A DNA stretch of 64,000 bases from Desnuesiella massiliensis (GTDB lineage: Bacteria; Bacillota; Clostridia; Clostridiales; Clostridiaceae). Below, piece after piece: positions 55,592 through 63,899 of the stretch. Each line of letters opens with the position of its first letter. The first letter of the stretch is position 1. The notes beneath the pieces were generated by a model. That model was not told where the DNA came from and ran no database searches. It worked only from the letters and a program-made list of their open reading frames with translations. The position numbers were made by a program, and so were the translations under genes. Location of the stretch: positions 248,001 to 312,000 of the forward strand of contig NZ_LN879454.1 in assembly GCF_001403615.1 (NCBI RefSeq). The letters run 5' to 3'.

Positions 55592-57361
55592 ATGAATGCT
55601 TTAGAAATCAGAAACAAGTTTATTGAATTTTTTAATGAAAGAAATCACAGGGTTATTTCAGGAGCATCTCTGATTCCAGAAAATGATCCTAGTGTTTTAT
55701 TTACCACTGCAGGAATGCATCCTTTGGTACCCTATCTTCTTGGAGAACCTCATCCCTTAGGTAAGAGACTTGTTGATTATCAAAAATGCTTAAGGACTGA
55801 TGATATTGATGAGGTGGGTGATGATACTCATGTTACCTTTTTCGAAATGCTTGGAAATTGGTCTTTAGGTGACTATTTTAAGGAGGAAGCCATTAGGATG
55901 AGCTATGACTTTCTTGTTAATTGCTTGAAGCTTGATCCGGAGAGGCTTTCAGTAAGTGTATTTTCAGGAGATCAGGATGCAGCTAGAGACGTAGAAGCAG
56001 CTGAGGTTTGGAGAAGCCTTGGAGTAAAAGAAGAAAATATATACTATTACGGGAAGAAGCATAATTGGTGGGGGCCGGCAGGAGTAACAGGACCCTGTGG
56101 TCCTGACACTGAAATATTTTATGATACTTTAAAGCCAAGGTGCTCTAAGGGCTGTGGACCATCCTGTGACTGCGGCAAGTATTGGGAGATATGGAACAAT
56201 GTATTTATGGAATACTATAAGGATTCTGAGGGGAATTTTACGCCTCTTAAGCAGAAAAATGTTGATACAGGCTTAGGTCTTGAGCGGGTTACAGCGCTAA
56301 TGGAGCATAAGGATAATATATATGAGACTAAACTTTTCTCAGAGGTAATGGAAGAAATAAAGCTTCTTTCAAATAAGAAGGATGAGGTAAGTTTTAGAAT
56401 AATTGCAGATCATATAAGAGCAGCTTGCTTTATCATAACAGATGGGGTGCTGCCTGGTAATATGGATCAGAGCTATATACTGCGCCGACTTATCAGAAGA
56501 GCAGTGCGTTATATGAGAAAGCTCGAAATAAATCCAGATAATATATGTAGACTAGCTACTGTAGTTATTAATAGCTTGAGGCATATGTATGGAGAGCTAG
56601 AGAAGAATGAAGAGAATATAATTAATATTCTTCAAGAAGAAAAAGACAAGTTTATGACTACCTTAGAAAAGGGTGAAGCAAGGCTTTATAAGATTCTTGA
56701 AGGTCTTAAAAAGGAAAATATTAATATTTTAAATGCTAAAACTGTATTTAATCTGTATGATACCTATGGCTTTCCTCCAGAAATAACTGGAGAACTTGCA
56801 AAGGAGAATGGTGTAGAAATTGATTTACAAGGTTTTAAAGAGCTTTTTAAAAATCATCAGGAACTATCAAGACAGGGAGCAGCTGAAAAATTTAAAGGAG
56901 GGCTAGCAGATGATACTTCAGAGACTATTGCCCTCCATACAGCAACTCATCTATTGCATAGAGCATTACAGCTTGTTCTTGGGGAGCATGCAAAGCAAAA
57001 AGGAAGCAATATAACAAAGGAAAGACTTAGATTTGACTTTACCCATGGACAAAAGCTTACCTCACAGGAATTAAAAACCGTAGAGGATATCGTAAATAAT
57101 GCTATAAAGAGAAGTATGAGCATAACCTGTGAAGAAATACCATATGAGAAGGCAAAGGAAAGTGGAGCTGAAGGCCTCTTTGCTAATAAATACGGAGAGG
57201 TAGTAAAAGTATACACTATCGGGGACTTTAGCAAGGAAATATGTGGAGGACCTCATGTGGAAAATACTTCAGAGCTTGGGTATTTTAAAATTGTTAAGGA
57301 GGAAAGCGTAGCTTCAGGAGTAAGAAGAATAAAGGCAGTGCTATTAAGAGATAGGGATTAG
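55592..57361 (+). CDS. alaS: Alanyl-tRNA synthetase, short form lacking the C-terminal domain
   Basis: Charges tRNA-Ala. Catalytic domain: NDPSVLFTTAGMHPLVPYLL, then RTDDIDEVGDDTHVTFFEML and GNWSLGDYF (motif 2 area), and GLGLERV (motif 3). Middle Cys-rich insert CSKGCGPSCDCG is a possible metal site not seen in all AlaRS. Editing domain: HTATHLLHRAL (HxxxH) and CGGPHVENTSELG (zinc Cys and His). The protein stops after the editing domain: 589 residues versus about 870, so the oligomerisation (C-Ala) domain is missing. It looks like a divergent, secondary AlaRS. Start at 55592 after AGGAGGAG; the ORF is open to 55550. Confidence 0.94.
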   Translation: MNALEIRNKFIEFFNERNHRVISGASLIPENDPSVLFTTAGMHPLVPYLLGEPHPLGKRLVDYQKCLRTDDIDEVGDDTHVTFFEMLGNWSLGDYFKEEAIRMSYDFLVNCLKLDPERLSVSVFSGDQDAARDVEAAEVWRSLGVKEENIYYYGKKHNWWGPAGVTGPCGPDTEIFYDTLKPRCSKGCGPSCDCGKYWEIWNNVFMEYYKDSEGNFTPLKQKNVDTGLGLERVTALMEHKDNIYETKLFSEVMEEIKLLSNKKDEVSFRIIADHIRAACFIITDGVLPGNMDQSYILRRLIRRAVRYMRKLEINPDNICRLATVVINSLRHMYGELEKNEENIINILQEEKDKFMTTLEKGEARLYKILEGLKKENINILNAKTVFNLYDTYGFPPEITGELAKENGVEIDLQGFKELFKNHQELSRQGAAEKFKGGLADDTSETIALHTATHLLHRALQLVLGEHAKQKGSNITKERLRFDFTHGQKLTSQELKTVEDIVNNAIKRSMSITCEEIPYEKAKESGAEGLFANKYGEVVKVYTIGDFSKEICGGPHVENTSELGYFKIVKEESVASGVRRIKAVLLRDRD

Positions 57362-57513
57362 AATAGGTAATATATTTTGCTACAAACTTTATGGTTTAAA
57401 TGCGGTATTTTTCATATAAGATAAAATAAGCTATTTACTAATTCTAGTCTATAGAGGATAATTTATAAGTGTAAGGATAAGTTTTGAAATAAGGTTTATA
57501 AAGGGGGATTTAT
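57362..57513. other. Gap after alaS
   Basis: No gene seen; probably holds the promoter of the leader-peptide region that follows. Confidence 0.3.
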
Positions 57514-57561
57514 ATGCTAAGAATGCTTTCGAGGACATATCGTGCAAGGTCTATTAAATAG
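57514..57561 (+). CDS. Possible 15-residue leader peptide
   Basis: MLRMLSRTYRARSIK, start preceded by AAAGGGGGA at a good distance (57500-57508). It is Arg-rich (RTYRAR). Its end overlaps the first arm of a long-range stem (57542-57555 with 57615-57629), and a second hairpin at 57630-57654 masks the RBS of the CD3324-type gene. The layout is that of translational attenuation. Short, so weakly supported on its own. Confidence 0.45.
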   Translation: MLRMLSRTYRARSIK

Positions 57562-57660
57562 ATTAGGACGATAGAATTATAGATTAATTTTAAATAATCG
57601 CCTAGTATATTTTGAAGTAGACCTTGTACCCTTAGGATGGAATTTTTTCTAAGGAGAGAG
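57542..57660 (+). promoter_or_regulatory. Attenuator-like structures before the CD3324-type gene
   Basis: GTGCAAGGTCTATT (57542-57555) can pair with AAGTAGACCTTGTAC (57615-57629), about 12 bp including G-T pairs. CCTTAG (57630-57635) pairs with CTAAGG (57649-57654), which is the RBS (AAGGAG) of the gene starting at 57665. Arm spacing allows alternative folds. Confidence 0.5.
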
Positions 57661-57664
57661 GGAA

Positions 57665-57934
57665 ATGAAATATACTACAGCATCAAATATATTACCAAAG
57701 AGATTGGTAGAAGAGATTCAAAGATATGTTCAAGGCCAATATCTGTACATTCCAAGAGAGCCAGGTATACGAAGTGAATGGGGCGAAAGGTCTGGAGCAA
57801 GGGAAGATATAGCTAGAAGAAATATGGAGATCAGAAAGAGATATAAAGGCGGAGAAAGCAAAGAACGCCTAGCAGAAGCTTATTGCTTGTCTTTGGCTAG
57901 TATTAAGAAAATAGTGTATATTAGTAATAAATAA
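57665..57934 (+). CDS. CD3324 family, small HTH DNA-binding protein
   Basis: 89 residues. Start MKYTTASNILPKRLVEEIQR, then YVQGQYLYIP and the C-terminal helix-turn-helix with ERLAEAYCLSLASIKKIVY. This matches the CD3324-type family, related to Mor-like activators. Its target is unknown. RBS AAGGAGAG. Upstream it has the leader structures described above. Confidence 0.75.
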   Translation: MKYTTASNILPKRLVEEIQRYVQGQYLYIPREPGIRSEWGERSGAREDIARRNMEIRKRYKGGESKERLAEAYCLSLASIKKIVYISNK

Positions 57935-57994
57935 AGAGGGACTTCTAGTAACGACAGCTTTTAATAAAAGATGCAAAGCAATAAAATAGTATAT

Positions 57995-58036
57995 AAAATC
58001 ACAGGTAGAATAGTAATAGCTAGACCTGTGATTTTA
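57995..58036 (+). terminator. Terminator after the CD3324-type gene
   Basis: 12-bp stem AAAATCACAGGT / ACCTGTGATTTT around a 17-base loop, followed by ATTTGTTTTT. Confidence 0.75.
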
Positions 58037-58178
58037 TTTGTTTTTCATTGAAAATCTCAGTAATATTAAAGTACAAATTAATTTATTAAGTTTTAAAGAA
58101 AAATGATATAATTGTAATATTGATTAAGTCAGGCACATATGAAGAGACTAACAAGAAAGGAAAGGTTGAAAACAACGA

Positions 58179-58742
58179 ATGAATAAAATTTTCATAGACT
58201 TTGATTGTACTATTGCCGATTCAGTTAAAACATATTGTAACATTTACAATTCCCTTTATAGAGAACATGATGGATTTGTACAAGCTGATCATAATAAAGT
58301 TAATAGATACGATCTTAAGGATCAATGCAATTTAGTAGATCATCAAGAAGTTATATTTTCAAGTGAAGAATTTTTTCGAAATTTAGAATTAATGCCTTAT
58401 GCTAAGGAGGTTATTGAAAGATTAGCAAGTAAGTATGAATTGGCAATTTGCTCTATTGGAACTTTAGAAAATATTTCTTTTAAGGCCAAATGGATAAAAG
58501 AGAATTTATCTATTGTAGATAATGTTATATTACTTGCTAATGTTGTGGAAGCAAAGGGAATAAAGACTGATAAAAGTGTTGTAAATATGAAGAATTCAAT
58601 ATTTATTGATGATCACTCAGAAAATCTTTTAAGTAGTGATGCAAAATTAAAAATATGTTTTGGAAAGGAACTTGATTGGAATAAAAATTGGACAGGGCAA
58701 AGATGTTTTGACTGGAGAGAAGTAGAAAAACTATTGCTATAA
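58179..58742 (+). CDS. HAD-family 5'(3')-nucleotidase-like phosphatase
   Basis: 187 residues. HAD motif I is IFIDFDCTIADS (Asp7, Asp9), motif II ICSIGT near residue 90, motif IV SIFIDDHSEN near 140. The 5'(3')-deoxyribonucleotidase-like (NT5C) layout fits. A Cys sits in the variable position of motif I (DFDCT). Substrate not known. RBS AAAGGTTG is weak; no neighbour in an operon. Confidence 0.8.
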   Translation: MNKIFIDFDCTIADSVKTYCNIYNSLYREHDGFVQADHNKVNRYDLKDQCNLVDHQEVIFSSEEFFRNLELMPYAKEVIERLASKYELAICSIGTLENISFKAKWIKENLSIVDNVILLANVVEAKGIKTDKSVVNMKNSIFIDDHSENLLSSDAKLKICFGKELDWNKNWTGQRCFDWREVEKLLL

Positions 58743-58767
58743 TTTTATAAACATAAATAGAAAAGCG

Positions 58768-58808
58768 AAATATCACACTATCCAGGATGGATTTTGTGAT
58801 ATTTTTTA
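58768..58808 (+). terminator. Terminator after the HAD gene
   Basis: AAATATCAC / GTGATATTT stem with ATCCAGGAT in the loop, followed by TTTT. Confidence 0.7.
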
Positions 58809-58848
58809 TCTTTAGTTCGTCATATTCATATTTAACGTAACAACTAAA

Positions 58849-58907
58849 AAATGAATAATTTACTAGTACACCGTATTATTCAAAAGAATTTTACGGTATT
58901 TTTATGC
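58849..58907 (-). repeat. Dispersed ~60-bp repeat, copy 2
   Basis: Reverse complement of 13818-13878 at about 88 %. Includes a hairpin ACCGTATTATTC / GAATTTTACGGT. A related, shorter version ends the palindrome at 40876-40990. Confidence 0.6.
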
Positions 58908-59035
58908 CGCAATACAAATCCTACAGAAGATAAAAAACAAATATGTATAATTATTTAGCTTGTTATAAGAATATAAATGGATTATATTTAAGATGAATTT
59001 AAAACAAAGGGTAGAGAGACAAGGAGAGGATTTAT

Positions 59036-59884
59036 ATGCTTAATAAATTGACAGACAGGATTTATTATATGCCAAATAGTAATGAAACTGATAGACCCAC
59101 CTTAGGAGTTGTATGCGGGGATAGATATAGTTTGATTGTTGATTCTGGTAATTCACCTAGACATGCTAGAGAGTTTTTATCAGAGCTAGAAGCCATGGAT
59201 ATTCCACCAGTGAAGTATTTAGCCATAACCCATCATCACTGGGATCATACCTTTGGTATTGGGGAGATGAATTTAACAACTATTGCTCATGAAAGCACGA
59301 AAGAAAGATTAAACAAAATAAAAAATTTAAATTTTGATGAGCCATCTTTAGAAAAGTATTTGCAGGACAAGATTTTTAATGAATTTTCTGTTAAATGCAT
59401 AAAAGCGGAGTTTCCAGAAGGAGGGGATTTTGCTTTAGGACATATAGATATAACCTATAAGGATAGCATTGAAATAGATCTAGGAGGAATAACCTGTATT
59501 ATAAAAAAAGTTGGTGGCCCTCATACTGATGATTCCAGCATAATTTATATTCCTGAGGAAAAGGTTATGTTTATGGGAGATTGTGCCTATGGCGGCACTC
59601 AAGATGGAGTCTACGGATATCATAGAAAAAAACTATTGGACATGATAGATATTATTGAAAGCTATGATACTGAATATTATATTCTGTCTCACGAGTCGCT
59701 ATGCGATAGAAAAGAAATAGTGAATTTTTGGGAGCAATTAAGAATAACCGGACAAGTAGTTGAGGAAAGTGTTTCCGTGGAAGAAGCCATTAAAAGATTT
59801 TCAGACACATACCATAGAGAACCCTCTAAGGATGAAGCTTTTTTTATAAAGTGCTTTGCGAATATAGCTTATAGAGATTGCTAA
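59036..59884 (+). CDS. Metallo-beta-lactamase-fold hydrolase
   Basis: 282 residues. Metal motif THHHWDHTFG (HxHxDH) near residues 64-73; a further His in VGGPHTDDSSI near 163 and FMGDCAYGG (Asp) near 182; LSHES (His) near 221. All ligands of a two-metal site are present. Substrate unknown. RBS AAGGAGAGG. Confidence 0.88.
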   Translation: MLNKLTDRIYYMPNSNETDRPTLGVVCGDRYSLIVDSGNSPRHAREFLSELEAMDIPPVKYLAITHHHWDHTFGIGEMNLTTIAHESTKERLNKIKNLNFDEPSLEKYLQDKIFNEFSVKCIKAEFPEGGDFALGHIDITYKDSIEIDLGGITCIIKKVGGPHTDDSSIIYIPEEKVMFMGDCAYGGTQDGVYGYHRKKLLDMIDIIESYDTEYYILSHESLCDRKEIVNFWEQLRITGQVVEESVSVEEAIKRFSDTYHREPSKDEAFFIKCFANIAYRDC

Positions 59885-59930
59885 AAAAATTAGGCTATGC
59901 TTTAAAATAGTATTGATATTAGGACAATTT

Positions 59931-59957
59931 TTAAGGGAAGTAGTAAACTTCCCTTAA
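59931..59957 (+). terminator. Hairpin after the hydrolase gene
   Basis: Perfect 10-bp stem TTAAGGGAAG / CTTCCCTTAA with a 7-base loop; only a short T-rich tail on the + strand, but A/T-rich on both sides, so it may serve both converging genes. Confidence 0.6.
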
Positions 59958-60011
59958 TGCATGTTTTAAGAATATTAATATTTATATACTTAGCACTTAT
60001 AGTCTATATAC

Positions 60012-60551
60012 TTAATACTTAAAGTCATTCCAATTTACTGGCGTAGGTTGCCCGTTTTGCCAATCTTCTCTTATAATGCCATAACTAATGGCATCATATG
60101 CTATTCCATCAGTACCTACCCATGCTTTTCTATGGTGGCCTTCTTTAACAAAACCACACTTATGGAATACACATCTCATAGCATAGTTATCTTGTCTTGT
60201 AACACCCTCTATTCTGTCCTTGTCAGAGTAATTATTAAATACATAATCAACCAACCAATTGAGAGTAATTGGTCCAATTCCCATGCCCTTGTACTTACTC
60301 AAAATTCTTATATCAAACATGGGAGTGCTATCTTGTAAGTCATAAAGCCTTATCATTCCCACTTTTGTATCCTGGTCTGAAATAACCCAAATTGTTTTGC
60401 ATTCATCCCCAGTATAATAATGGTTTTCATAGCTTGCTCTGATCCTTTCTGGCTTTAGGTTCGGTGTTCCAAAGAATTCCCAAGTATCTGAGGTTAGAAA
60501 TTCTACAAGAGTATCAATTTCATCTTTAAATTCTTCAAAGCGTATTTCCAT
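60012..60551 (-). CDS. GNAT acetyltransferase, RimJ/RimL-like
   Basis: 179 residues. KVGMIRLYDLQDSTPMFDIR (strands 4-5), ILSKYKGMGIGPITLNWL (acetyl-CoA loop, RGxGIG variant), and NYAMRCVFHKCGFVKEG (motif B) are as in RimJ-like acetyltransferases. Substrate unknown. Start preceded by GGGGG on the minus strand. Confidence 0.88.
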   Translation of the reverse strand: MEIRFEEFKDEIDTLVEFLTSDTWEFFGTPNLKPERIRASYENHYYTGDECKTIWVISDQDTKVGMIRLYDLQDSTPMFDIRILSKYKGMGIGPITLNWLVDYVFNNYSDKDRIEGVTRQDNYAMRCVFHKCGFVKEGHHRKAWVGTDGIAYDAISYGIIREDWQNGQPTPVNWNDFKY

Positions 60552-60772
60552 TATTTTATTTACCCCCTCTAACTATTCTCAATATTTTACTAATCTAATT
60601 ATACTTACAAAAATTATAATTATAAATTAAGATTAATACAATGGAAAGAATGATTATAGATATTCTTTCCAAAATGATTTATTCATATTTGTTACGTTAT
60701 ATAAATTGACAATATCAAACAGATGACCTATTATAAATACAATTAACTTGTATTTTAAGGAGGTTTATGAGA

Positions 60773-60970
60773 ATGGATGAAATAAAGGCACTTTTAGAGC
60801 AAATGGCTTCAGACATAAAAGAAATTAAAGAAAGAGTAGAGAATATAGAAGCTAACCAAATACAGGTGGCTAATGCAGAACATAAAAATTGGCACATGCT
60901 AGCGGATAAGCTAGGAGAGTATGATAAGGTGCTCTATAAGATTTTTGGGAAAAAGAGTACGGATAAATAG
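60773..60970 (+). CDS. Small coiled-coil protein
   Basis: About 65 residues: ALLEQMASDIKEIKERVENI with heptad pattern, then GEYDKVLYKIFGKK. Helical, charged, no membrane segment. RBS AAGGAGG; ATG at 60767 is possible but too close to it. Function unknown. Confidence 0.6.
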   Translation: MDEIKALLEQMASDIKEIKERVENIEANQIQVANAEHKNWHMLADKLGEYDKVLYKIFGKKSTDK

Positions 60971-60978
60971 TTTAAAGA

Positions 60979-61030
60979 AAAAGTGGTGAAGGATATAGTT
61001 TGTGATCTACATCCATACCACTTAGAAAAA
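60979..61030. terminator. Bidirectional terminator
   Basis: AAGTGGT / ACCACTT outer stem with GGAT / ATCC inside; A/T runs on both sides. Between converging genes. Confidence 0.65.
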
Positions 61031-61031
61031 A

Positions 61032-62039
61032 TTATATTTGCCCTGTAGAAAACTGAACCAATATGCTTACTATAGCTACGGAAAACCATACAATAAGGCC
61101 AAGTAACATGGGTTTTAGTCCGTTTTTAATAATAGCTTTAAAGTTAGTATTTAAACCAATAGCTGAAAGAGCCATCACTATCATAAATTTAGCTGTAAGG
61201 TTTATATACTTAATACTAGCTCCAGTAAAAAGTCCCATAGTATTAAGCAAGGAAGCTAGGAGAAAGCCTAGGATAAACCAAGGGAATATCTTTTTGATAT
61301 TATAATTAACCTTTGAATCTTGTGTAGATTCTTTTTTCTTTTTATAGGAAGTAATAAAGGCAAAAATAAGGGATATAGGTATAATCATGGTAGTCCTTGT
61401 AAGCTTCACAATGGTAGCATAAGCTCCAGCCACGTTACTGAAAGCATAGCCTGCTGCTACTACTGAAGATGTATCGTTTATAGCAGTGCCTGCCCAAAGG
61501 CCAAAGGCTTTATCAGAGAAGCCTATGATATGGCCAATAGGAGGAAAGACTAATACAGCTATTATATTATATAAAAATATGGTGGAAACAGAATAAGCTA
61601 TTTCAGTATCCTCCGCTTCTATAATGGGGGAAATTGCAGCTATGGCAGAACCACCGCATATAGCAGTACCTACTCCTATTAAGTTTCTTAAATTCTTAGG
61701 AATCCCAAGTAGTTTTCCAAAGACATAAGCAGTTATAAAGGCAGCGGAAAGCGTAAATATCATTACTGAAAAGGAACTTAATCCTGTATTTAAAACCTGC
61801 ATGAGGTTTAAACCAGCTCCTAATACAATTATTGCCCATTGAAGTATTTTTTTTGATGTAAAGGCGATGCCTTTAGAGGCAGCTTTAGGCTTACCCAAAG
61901 TATTGTTTATGATTATCCCCATTACAATACCAAATACAGGACCACCTATAATGGGAAATAAAGACCCTAATTTTGTAGCAACCAGTGCCAATAATAGTGA
62001 TATAAATATTCCTATAATATGTTCCTTGAACCATTCCAT
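61032..62039 (-). CDS. YeiH/UPF0324 family membrane protein, putative sulfate exporter
   Basis: 335 residues, about 10 membrane helices. Family landmarks: GGPVFGIVMGIIINN near residue 32, WAIIVLGAGLNLMQV near 68, GTAICGGSAIAAISPII near 125, LWAGTAINDTSSVVAAGYAF near 185, and VMALSAIGLNTNF near 295. The YeiH family is annotated as a putative sulfate exporter, with little experimental proof. A perfect 18-bp palindrome TTATAATTCAAATTATAA lies at 62088-62105, about 50 bp upstream of the start. Confidence 0.92.
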   Translation of the reverse strand: MEWFKEHIIGIFISLLLALVATKLGSLFPIIGGPVFGIVMGIIINNTLGKPKAASKGIAFTSKKILQWAIIVLGAGLNLMQVLNTGLSSFSVMIFTLSAAFITAYVFGKLLGIPKNLRNLIGVGTAICGGSAIAAISPIIEAEDTEIAYSVSTIFLYNIIAVLVFPPIGHIIGFSDKAFGLWAGTAINDTSSVVAAGYAFSNVAGAYATIVKLTRTTMIIPISLIFAFITSYKKKKESTQDSKVNYNIKKIFPWFILGFLLASLLNTMGLFTGASIKYINLTAKFMIVMALSAIGLNTNFKAIIKNGLKPMLLGLIVWFSVAIVSILVQFSTGQI

Positions 62040-62087
62040 AAAATCATCTCCTAATTTAGTACAGTAATAATGATAGTATTTAAATAG

Positions 62088-62105
62088 TTATAATTCAAAT
62101 TATAA
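62088..62105. promoter_or_regulatory. Palindrome upstream of the YeiH gene
   Basis: TTATAATTCAAATTATAA, two-fold symmetric, in the promoter region between the divergent YeiH and HTH genes. Could be an operator; in such AT-rich sequence it may be chance. Confidence 0.35.
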
Positions 62106-62273
62106 ATTTTTATACAAATATAAGAGTTTATTATAACTAAGACAGCATAATAAATAAAATTTATTAAAAGTTTATAAAAATTTCTGCAACATCTCCCTAA
62201 ACTGCATATCTAAGTGATAACACTCTGTTTTAAGGTTACAGAGCAAGCACTAGTGCAAAAGGGGGATTTTTTT

Positions 62274-62738
62274 ATGTCATACACTAATATAGATAATAGT
62301 ATAATGAGCTTTAATATATCTGATGGGGCTTTTAAGCTGTTTTTCTTGCTTCAGAGCATGTGCTATAACGAAAAGACAGAATGCTTTCCTTCACAAAATT
62401 ATTTGGCAGAGAAATTGAATAAATCTGTAAGAACTATTCAAAGATATATTGAAGAGCTTATTAATGCTGGGCTTTTGAAGAAGCAGCGAAGAGGTAGCAT
62501 ATCAAATTTATATACTGTGATGTTAAAAGTAGTGACTCAAAAGGTTAATGCTCTAGTGGAAAAAGTTAAGGATATGAAAGATAAGAATACTAAAGCTCAA
62601 AGTCATAAAGGTTATGGCTATAATTATCCATCAAAGAAAAGCAATTGGAATATAGAAGAGAGAAGCTATGATTTTGGGTGCTTAGAAAATATGCTCTTAG
62701 GACAAGAAGAATATAATGCTGAGAAATTATATAAATAA
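62274..62738 (+). CDS. Helix-turn-helix protein
   Basis: 154 residues from the start MSYTNIDNSIMSFN, which follows GGGGGAT; the ORF opens at 62214. A winged helix at residues 15-75: GAFKLFFLLQSM, then NYLAEKLNKSVRTIQRYIEE and LKKQRRGSISNLY. This type occurs in replication-initiation-like and sporulation-linked regulators. The C-terminus is basic and low complexity (KGYGYNYPSKKSNW). Function unknown. Confidence 0.7.
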   Translation: MSYTNIDNSIMSFNISDGAFKLFFLLQSMCYNEKTECFPSQNYLAEKLNKSVRTIQRYIEELINAGLLKKQRRGSISNLYTVMLKVVTQKVNALVEKVKDMKDKNTKAQSHKGYGYNYPSKKSNWNIEERSYDFGCLENMLLGQEEYNAEKLYK

Positions 62739-62750
62739 AAAATAAAGAAA

Positions 62751-62858
62751 TATAGGAGGATGTGAAAAACATAGGTGTTCTTTTTCACGGGCCGCTCGTG
62801 GGACTCCACGCGCGGTGTAGGGAAACCTATAGAACACCTTTTTTCACAGCCTCCTATA
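62751..62858 (+). repeat. 108-bp GC-rich palindromic element, copy 4
   Basis: Same orientation as copies 2 and 3. Core CCGCTCGTGGG / CCACGCGCGG is less symmetric (G-T and mismatch), so the arms have started to diverge. Confidence 0.9.
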
Positions 62859-62908
62859 AATAGAGGATACCTATGATTGTTTTTCATAGGTCTATTTGTG
62901 GTGGACTA

Positions 62909-62946
62909 AAAATCTCCAGAGATATATTATCTGGGGATTTTTGTTT
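62909..62946 (+). terminator. Hairpin terminator
   Basis: AAATCTCCAGA / TCTGGGGATTT stem (one G-T) around GATATATTA, followed by TTGTTTTT. Confidence 0.6.
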
Positions 62947-62960
62947 TTATAATACACTAT

Positions 62961-63095
62961 AGAATCCACAAACTGTGGATAATTGTACATAGTAATGTGG
63001 GTTATTGATTTATCAGAGGTTAAATTAAAAGTTGTGCACAAGGTGTGCATTGTTTTGTGGATAAGTATAAAAAACCACAAGAGTTATCCACAGAA
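62961..63095. other. Cluster of DnaA boxes
   Basis: Three perfect 9-mers: TGTGGATAA at 62974-62982 and 63056-63064, and TTATCCACA at 63084-63092. Near matches: ATCCACAAA at 62964, TGTGGGTTA near 62996, TTGTGCACA near 63032. The surroundings are AT-rich. No dnaA gene is nearby; the stretch lies before the chromate-transporter genes. Confidence 0.6.
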
Positions 63096-63353
63096 ATAAT
63101 TTGAAAAAATATATATTGATTCCATAAAGGAAAATTTATGTCGTATTAGATAAGACAGGTTGTTTATTTATTAGATGACAGGGCAGACTAAGGAAGAATT
63201 AAAACAGGAATAAAACAAAGGAAGAATATTAACCTATATATAAGATATATATTAATATAGATTTAACCATTTTTTATCTGTAAAATAAAAGTGTAAAAGA
63301 AGTATAATATATATGGTAAACATATATACAAATAATGTTTAGGAGATGTAACT
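63096..63353. other. Gap before the chromate-transporter genes
   Basis: AT-rich; nothing beyond a probable promoter region (GTATAATATATATGG near 63300) was seen. Confidence 0.3.
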
Positions 63354-63899
63354 ATGAACAAATTAATAGATATGTTTTTAGTTTTTTTTAAGATTGGAGC
63401 ATTTACCATAGGTGGAGGTTATGCCATGGTACCTCTAATTGAAAAAGAAGTAGTGGATAAAAAACAGTGGGTAGAAAAAGAGGAGTTCGTAGATATGTTA
63501 GCCTTAGCCCAGTCTTCTCCAGGACCTATTGCGGTAAATACTGCAGTGTTTGTGGGTTATAAAGTTGGAGGAGTGCCAGGGCTTATATTTACAACCTTAG
63601 GCTCTGTGCTGCCTTCCTTTATAATAATACTGATTATTGCTTCATTTTTTGTAGGCATTCAGGATAGCCCTGTAGTAGAGAGAATCTTTAAAGGTATAAG
63701 GCCAGCAGTGGTAGCCCTTATAGCAGCTCCTGTTATAAGGATGGGCAAAAGTGCAAAAATAAATAAATACACCATAATAATACCTATTTTGATTGCAGTG
63801 GTGGTAGGAGTTTTAAAGGTAACAGCTATTTATATAATTATATTAGCAGCTATAGGAGGCAACATATATGGCTGGTATAAAGGGAGGAGGCAGCAGTGA
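63354..63899 (+). CDS. Chromate transporter family protein, first half
   Basis: 181 residues, the short single-domain CHR type. FFKIGAFTIGGGYAMVPLIE near the N-terminus (residues 11-30), FVDMLALAQSSPGPIAVNTA near 45-64, and GIRPAVVALIAAPV near 113 are the family motifs. Short CHR proteins work as heterodimers coded by paired genes, as here. Despite the name, chromate export is not shown by sequence. Stop overlaps the next start by 2 bp (GTGA). RBS TAGGAGA. Confidence 0.93.
   Translation: MNKLIDMFLVFFKIGAFTIGGGYAMVPLIEKEVVDKKQWVEKEEFVDMLALAQSSPGPIAVNTAVFVGYKVGGVPGLIFTTLGSVLPSFIIILIIASFFVGIQDSPVVERIFKGIRPAVVALIAAPVIRMGKSAKINKYTIIIPILIAVVVGVLKVTAIYIIILAAIGGNIYGWYKGRRQQ

Noticed and set aside
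62961..63095. Chromosomal origin oriC
   Set aside because: Three DnaA boxes alone do not make an origin; there is no dnaA, dnaN or rpmH nearby and no clear AT-rich unwinding element with repeats.
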